Below, piece by piece: positions 58,496-64,000 of a stretch of DNA of 64,000 bases. The notes beneath the pieces are model-generated. The model ran no database searches. It was not told the DNA's origin and saw nothing but the letters and a program-made list of their open reading frames with translations. This DNA comes from Onchidella celtica. Its lineage: Eukaryota > Mollusca > Gastropoda > Systellommatophora > Onchidiidae. Position numbers and translations under genes: made by a program. Each line of letters starts with the position of its first letter. The first letter of the stretch is position 1. The stretch is taken from NCBI GenBank assembly GCA_963931925.1, contig OZ007569.1:76622479-76686478 (forward strand), read 5' to 3'.

Positions 58496-59789
58496 AACCG
58501 GAAAATGCTACAACACTAAAAACCCATTTGAGGCCTAGCCACAGTTTCTGAATTGAACATTAATTTTAATGCTGAAAGTACAACAAAAACTGTGATGGTG
58601 AATGAATGAATAAATAGATAATAAATAGATAAATAAATAAAAATAGATAAACAAACAAACAAACAAATAAATAAGATAACACTAAACACAGAAATTTTTA
58701 ATGAAGTCATAAAAGTATCAGTGTTCCAAACTGCACTGTAGCCTACAGTTCCTACTGGTCTCTCCCATTCTACTTCGTTACTTTAGACCTGAAGATATTG
58801 GTGAGGTCAGCACGGCAGAAAATCTGCAATTTCGGAGTTTTTAATATACACATAAAATATGCATGGGAGAGGGGAAAGGGGGGGGGGTGCATCCAAATCT
58901 GGCAGTGCGCACAGAATCAAACGTCTGTCAGATACAACTTTGACAAGTGGCGCTTTGTGGCCAGTGCACTCCAGACCTGTCCACATGGCCGATTTGACTC
59001 AAAATTTGAAGTGTCACTCTCCACTTGACCGATGACTTAGACCTCGGGTAATCGATCACACCCTACCCCCACCCCAGCCCACGTTTCAATATTAATCCAC
59101 CGACCCAGAAAGTCTGTCTGTTAAGCTCTTGGTTCAAATCAGTCCAAACATCAGTGAGTTGGAGTGTCTGGACATCCCGCAGTCAGACATCCGTATTTCA
59201 GATTTAGACAGGATCCAAGTTTACTTAATCTTTCCAGTTTTTCCATTTTTAATTTCTTTGCCAGTTTTTATACTAGGTCTAGGGTGGAGGGAGGCTTGGC
59301 TAATAGACAGTCAGTGTTGTCTACAGCCAAAATACATGTAAAATATTTATTATATTCTTCTTAGTCACTGGGCACCTTTCAGGTAAATACACCGCTTTCC
59401 TGCAACATTGATGTAAAATTTGTCAAGTTGAAAGTTGTTGTCGTCTTGAAATGTCGCTACATTTGATGACACGAGTGGCCAAGGTATTTTTTTTTCCTTT
59501 TCTATAGGTGGTCCATAACACCGGAGGGGGAGGGGGGGGGGGCGTCAGCAGCGTGAACTAGCCATTCAGCAAAGCTAGCCATGACAGTAACGGCAATGGA
59601 TGCATGCATGTAGTCTGTAAACTAAAAAGCAAAAACAAAACAAAAACCCGAGATTTAAGGGAATTTTACCTCTACCTTTTCTTATTGTGCCATCAGAGGG
59701 CGGGGATTTTCCTCAAATTAATGTTACAAGCTTTTTGTATGTGTGTGTGCGACGTTCCATAATCCTTTTTTTTTTTTTTCGTTTGCAAG

Positions 59790-59790
<1 letters not shown>
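58496..59790. other. Gene-free stretch
   Basis: No gene seen. AAAT tracts at 58605-58675 and G runs at about 58878 and 59526. Confidence 0.6.
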
Positions 59791-59823
<33 letters not shown>

Positions 59824-59828
59824 TGATG

Positions 59829-59892
<64 letters not shown>

Positions 59893-59894
59893 TG

Positions 59895-59964
<70 letters not shown>

Positions 59965-59969
59965 TGATG

Positions 59970-60052
<83 letters not shown>

Positions 60053-60056
60053 CATC

Positions 60057-60127
<71 letters not shown>

Positions 60128-60128
60128 C

Positions 60129-60166
<38 letters not shown>
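59791..60166. repeat. (AAT)n microsatellite array, about 376 bp
   Basis: About 125 AAT units with a few interspersed GAT and ATC units that partition the array into blocks. It produces poly-Asn and poly-Ile open frames on both strands that are not genes. Copy number in the assembly may not be exact. Confidence 0.98.
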
Positions 60167-62124
60167 TTTTGCTCTATTTATTTTTATATCTCTCCGTTTT
60201 TCTTTGTTGTTGTATTTTTTTGTTGTTTTTGTTTTCTGCTTTGCTTGCACGGACGTTTCTTAAGTCGGTCACTGTTGGTTTAGAAAAAAAAATGGGGTTA
60301 TAAAAAGAAAAAAAATGCAGGTTTTCAGCTAGATCAAAATAGACGATGTATGCAGGAGATGTTCACAGGAGATGTTCACAGGAGATGTTCACAGATGTTG
60401 CAGATGTCGGATTTACAGAGTTCTGGTGTTCACATGCAAAGAAAACAAACATTTGAATAAACGTCGCTTTTGTGGGTGTGGAATTCAAGCTGTCAATAGC
60501 GCTACAGCTTTTCTTCTCTCAATCATCTCTGGGCGATCTGCCTCAGTTTTGGCGGACAATCGTTCAAATATTCTTTCATCTAATGATCGGATTTTGCCGC
60601 TGAAAATTAAGTGGATTGTGACCTGAGATCTCTTCCGGGGAGCTTTTCAAGACGTGTTAGTTTTATTTAAGAGCTTATAGTATTCTCTTTAATCGGTGCA
60701 TTGACTAAAGACAGCATTAGCCATAGAATGAAGCACATTGCATTTGTGTGTGTGGGGGGGGGGGGGGATTAAAAAAGAAAAGGCAGAGGAACTTTAAAAA
60801 ATGTACAGCTTGTACAAAAATTGTTCTTGTGGTGGGATTTTCTCTGGTTCATCTGTAATCCTCTTTTTGCCTTCCTCACTGGAGCCAAAATCTGCTCTAA
60901 TAGCACGACAAGGGCGACAGCAGCAACCATCAGTGATATATAGCACAAGTACCACCAACATCGGGCGCCACATCATTTGCAGGAGTAACATTACTGATCA
61001 TGTCTAAAGAATTAAAGTAAAGGGGAAAAAATGAAAATCGCGCGCGCGCACACACACACACAGATCACCATCGGCAACTTTAAATGTAATGCCGGAATGT
61101 TACTGGGGACAAGTCTACTGGCTGGCAAGTCTACACCACCACCACCGATACCCGTTTACGTGTGACATCGTGCCAAAGACTATCTAGTCCCAAGCAATAA
61201 TAATACATGATAATTCAGACCATTTCACCAACGACAGTGCCATGTTGCAGACAAAGACAGATTCCGACCAACTAGATCAGTACCATTTCTGAATATCATT
61301 TTATAGAGTGAATTGTCTTACCTTTCTATGTGGGTTAGACTTATGTGTGTCAAATTCTCAGTTTTGGTCATCACAACATGGACAGTGAACAAAGAACATA
61401 ACTAGAGGAGAGGAAGGCAGACAAACAATAGTTTGTGTGGGTCTGGGAATTAAACAAAAAAAAAAATCAATACAATCTTTGTCCATTGCCCGTGAGTTCA
61501 CAAAGTTGAGTCGGTCAGTGGAAAAGATCCAGGAAAACACCACGTTGTATGGCAGGCCGGCACACACGTCTACAGCACTACCAATACTTTCGTCATCAAC
61601 ACAATCATAATATGTTTTATAACTCCCTCTTCTTCCACTTTAAGTGCCATTGCCGTCATCACAGACAACATCATTACCCCACTGACAACAATAACACTAT
61701 CACTTCAAAACAACCCTCCAGCCCTCCAGCCTGTTAATTACAAGTGTGAAACACACACACACACCCCACCAACGACGCCAAGAACATTGTAAAGAACATG
61801 TTTATGTCTCGGGATAAATCGATTTCAAGTCACTGGTGGATTAGTGGTAGGGTGTGGCTCACGGGGTGGCTCTTGGTGCCTTCTTGCTTTTTTTGCTTGT
61901 GCTGGCTTCAAAGAGCGGAGATGACAAAGCAAACTTTGCATATCAAATATCGATTAAGTGCAATAATCCGGAATGTCATTTATCCTATTGGGAAGGATCA
62001 AGCCAAGTCTCACGATGCAGGTCTCATGTTTTCTTAGGCTTAAGATTAAAAAATGTAATTACACAATATTCTTCTTATTTTTCTCCCTATTTTTGCATAA
62101 TTCTCTGCAGCCGAATCAATTCCA
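60167..62124. other. Gene-free stretch
   Basis: No supported gene. It contains a 13-bp unit repeated three times (AGGAGATGTTCAC, about 60355-60393), a G14 run at 60753 and a CG/CA dinucleotide run at 61041-61062. Confidence 0.55.
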
Positions 62125-62202
62125 GTGGGCTTCCTGTAGGTTAGCTTACATTATAAGATATAGGTGGGCTTCCTGTAGGTTAGCTTACATTATAAGATAT
62201 AG
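62125..62202 (+). repeat. 39-bp unit, two perfect tandem copies
   Basis: GTGGGCTTCCTGTAGGTTAG followed by CTTACATTATAAGATATAG occurs twice back to back without differences, so the duplication is recent. Confidence 0.95.
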
Positions 62203-63746
62203 CAGTTTGCTTATTAAAGCGGACTTGATCCCAGTGGGTGAACTAATGTGTTTGGCTGCGATCGATTTAGAGGAACTATCAAAATTATAGGCTTAAACTT
62301 TGAAATGTATTCTAACACCATCGACTTCTGTCCTAAATTGAAATTTCAACACCCCGTTCCGGGTGGCCAGACAGTACACTTCAATTTCCACATCAAAGGA
62401 GCCAACTTAATTCGTAGGTCGTATTAAAAGATCAAACGGCTGGTGACAAATGAGTGGCGAGTCAGTGGAAACAGGTGTGAAGTGAGTTTGAACCAGTCGC
62501 TGATGGCAATTCCGCCCAGTCACCGCACGGGCTGGGACAGACGATGTGATTGGTCCGTTGTCAGATAGACTGGGAGGGCAGACCGGAAACTTTCTATTCA
62601 CAAGGCGACATGATCACAGGCCTGGCCCCAGCCCCCAGCCTCCTGTCACCCGCCACACAACCAATAGCCCCCCCCCTACCCCACCCACACTAGAATCTTA
62701 ATGTATCTGGGATTACATATTCAATTTGGGGATCACTTTAGAGCGATTATACCCCGAAAGCCCGGGAATAAAAAAAAAAAAAGATTATTATATCTTCAAG
62801 TCTTTCACCCTCAAGTTAATGGTAACAAAGAAAGAAAAAAAAAACAGCAAGTTTGGCTTTACCACATTAGACAATGGCCGAGTGTTTGAAGAGTGCAATT
62901 ATCTGTACACCTCTCTTTTTTTGTGGTTAAGAATGGTTTTTGAAGGGACAAAATAAAATAAACTTGTCATTAAGTGGATGGTATTAATAACTCCCTTTCA
63001 AAAGTTTAAATATCCACTCAGACTAAAGGTTTAAATCCATTGGGGAATAATGGTGGAGTCATGCACTGAACGCGTTCCCGGCAGTCCTCTAATGCTCTAG
63101 CTAGGTTTAGTAGTTAATAGCGGACAAATTAGCACCACATCTCACCCCATCTCGCTCTATCTCACCTCATCTCATAAAGGGCGAAAAAAAAAAAGAATAA
63201 AAAGTTCTATAATTCAATTTAAGCTTTTACATGACTTGCGTTATTAAAAAATATTACCGGCCTTTACAAGTCCTGTCATGACTGTAATAATTATGCATTT
63301 TGCCATGAACTAATCATGAAAAGTAAAACCACGTGACATTGTTGTGTTCTCCATGAGCAACGTGGGACAGTTGGCAAAAATATGCACATGCAAATATAGG
63401 GAAGCTAAAGGCTATAATGTGTGGCCACTCCAAAGTGCAGCTAAAAAATCTACATAGTAAAAATTCCCAATTCCAAGCCTGTGACCGTAATAAATTAATG
63501 GTGTGAAAACTTGTATTTGATATTCTTGATGTTCACTTAGCGAAAAAGGACTAACACACACAGGGCAGAGCAGGGCAGGGCAGGGCCACCTGTCATATCC
63601 ACTGTCAACCAAAGGTTTTGGTGTGAACATTTAGTTTTGTTCCTGCTACGACGGCCAGGTTTCGTGGCTCAGTGTTCCAACTTGGTGTGCGGATCTGTCC
63701 AGATAAACTTGGCCTGAGATAAGGTTCAGATTTCTTTGCAAGTCGC

Positions 63747-63750
<4 letters not shown>
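62203..63750. other. Gene-free stretch
   Basis: No gene. At 62400-62650 the sequence is GC-richer and not repetitive, a possible conserved element. There is a POU octamer ATGCAAAT at 63389. Confidence 0.5.
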
Positions 63751-63792
<42 letters not shown>

Positions 63793-64000
63793 AAACTAGT
63801 GACCCAACCAACCGAATCGCCCTGTCCCAACTAACTAACTAACTAACTAATTAAATAACTAACTAGCTAATTAACTGACTAACGAAGGAACTAACTAACT
63901 AATTAAATAACTAACTAACTAACTAAATGACTAACTGACTAAATGACTAACTGACTCACTAACTAACTAACTAACTAACTGACTGACTAACTGATTAACT
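63751..64000. repeat. (CT)n and (TAAC/TGAC)n microsatellites at the window end
   Basis: A run of about 20 CT units (63751-63790) and then, after 40 bp, a degenerate array of CTAA, CTGA and TTAA tetranucleotides continuing to the window edge. Confidence 0.95.

Noticed and set aside
59687..60283. 198-codon poly-Asn open frame (and poly-Ile frames on both strands)
   Set aside because: Produced by the AAT microsatellite; no non-repetitive coding part.
63829..64000. Telomere-like repeat at the window end
   Set aside because: CTAA/CTGA tetranucleotides, not TTAGGG; it is an ordinary degenerate microsatellite.

Overview
The window is animal nuclear DNA: AT-rich, with spliced coding exons, long introns, tRNA-derived SINEs, several LINE lineages, a mariner relic, a solo LTR and very many microsatellites and poly-G/poly-C runs. 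The repeat style (RTE and CR1/L2-type LINEs, tRNA-SINEs with a conserved body, a DD37D mariner) suits a lophotrochozoan, most likely a mollusc. That placement is inference.

Only one host gene is well supported. Positions 207-10444 (+) hold the 3' part of an atlastin gene, the ER-shaping dynamin-like GTPase. Eight exons can be placed exactly, from the end of the G domain through the middle helical domain and membrane hairpin to the C-terminal tail. The 5' exons lie before the window. Its introns carry a 40-bp minisatellite (about 20 copies) and, in the last intron, a 5'-truncated LINE on the same strand whose reverse transcriptase frame is still open.

From 10.4 to 53.5 kb I find no convincing protein-coding gene. 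The sequence is a mosaic: three copies of one tRNA-derived SINE family (13.1, 26.9 and 32.3 kb), a decayed DD37D mariner (21.0-22.95 kb), a 1230-bp solo LTR with a 5-bp target duplication (30.4-31.65 kb), a 200-bp assembly gap (36.6 kb), two 93% identical 115-bp repeats with pol III-type boxes (40.9 and 47.2 kb), and minisatellites of 16, 33 and 60 bp. The most unusual object is at 31.8-32.8 kb. A 465-bp copy of a locus only 3.6 kb downstream is joined to the exact 5' end of a full-length SINE, and the whole chimera is flanked by one 12-bp target duplication. That is what a template switch during SINE retrotransposition would leave.

At 53.5-56.8 kb there is a complete RTE-clade retrotransposon: a 1005-codon endonuclease plus reverse transcriptase ORF with all key motifs, a 20-bp 3' UTR ending in ATG repeats, and a perfect 12-bp target duplication. 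It looks recently inserted and possibly active. A relic of a different RTE lineage lies just beyond it on the opposite strand. The remainder to 64 kb is gene-poor and rich in simple repeats, including a 376-bp AAT array.

Functionally the window is one membrane-trafficking gene followed by a long transposon-populated intergenic or regulatory stretch. Gene-level calls rest on my reading of motifs and splice sites; no searches were run.
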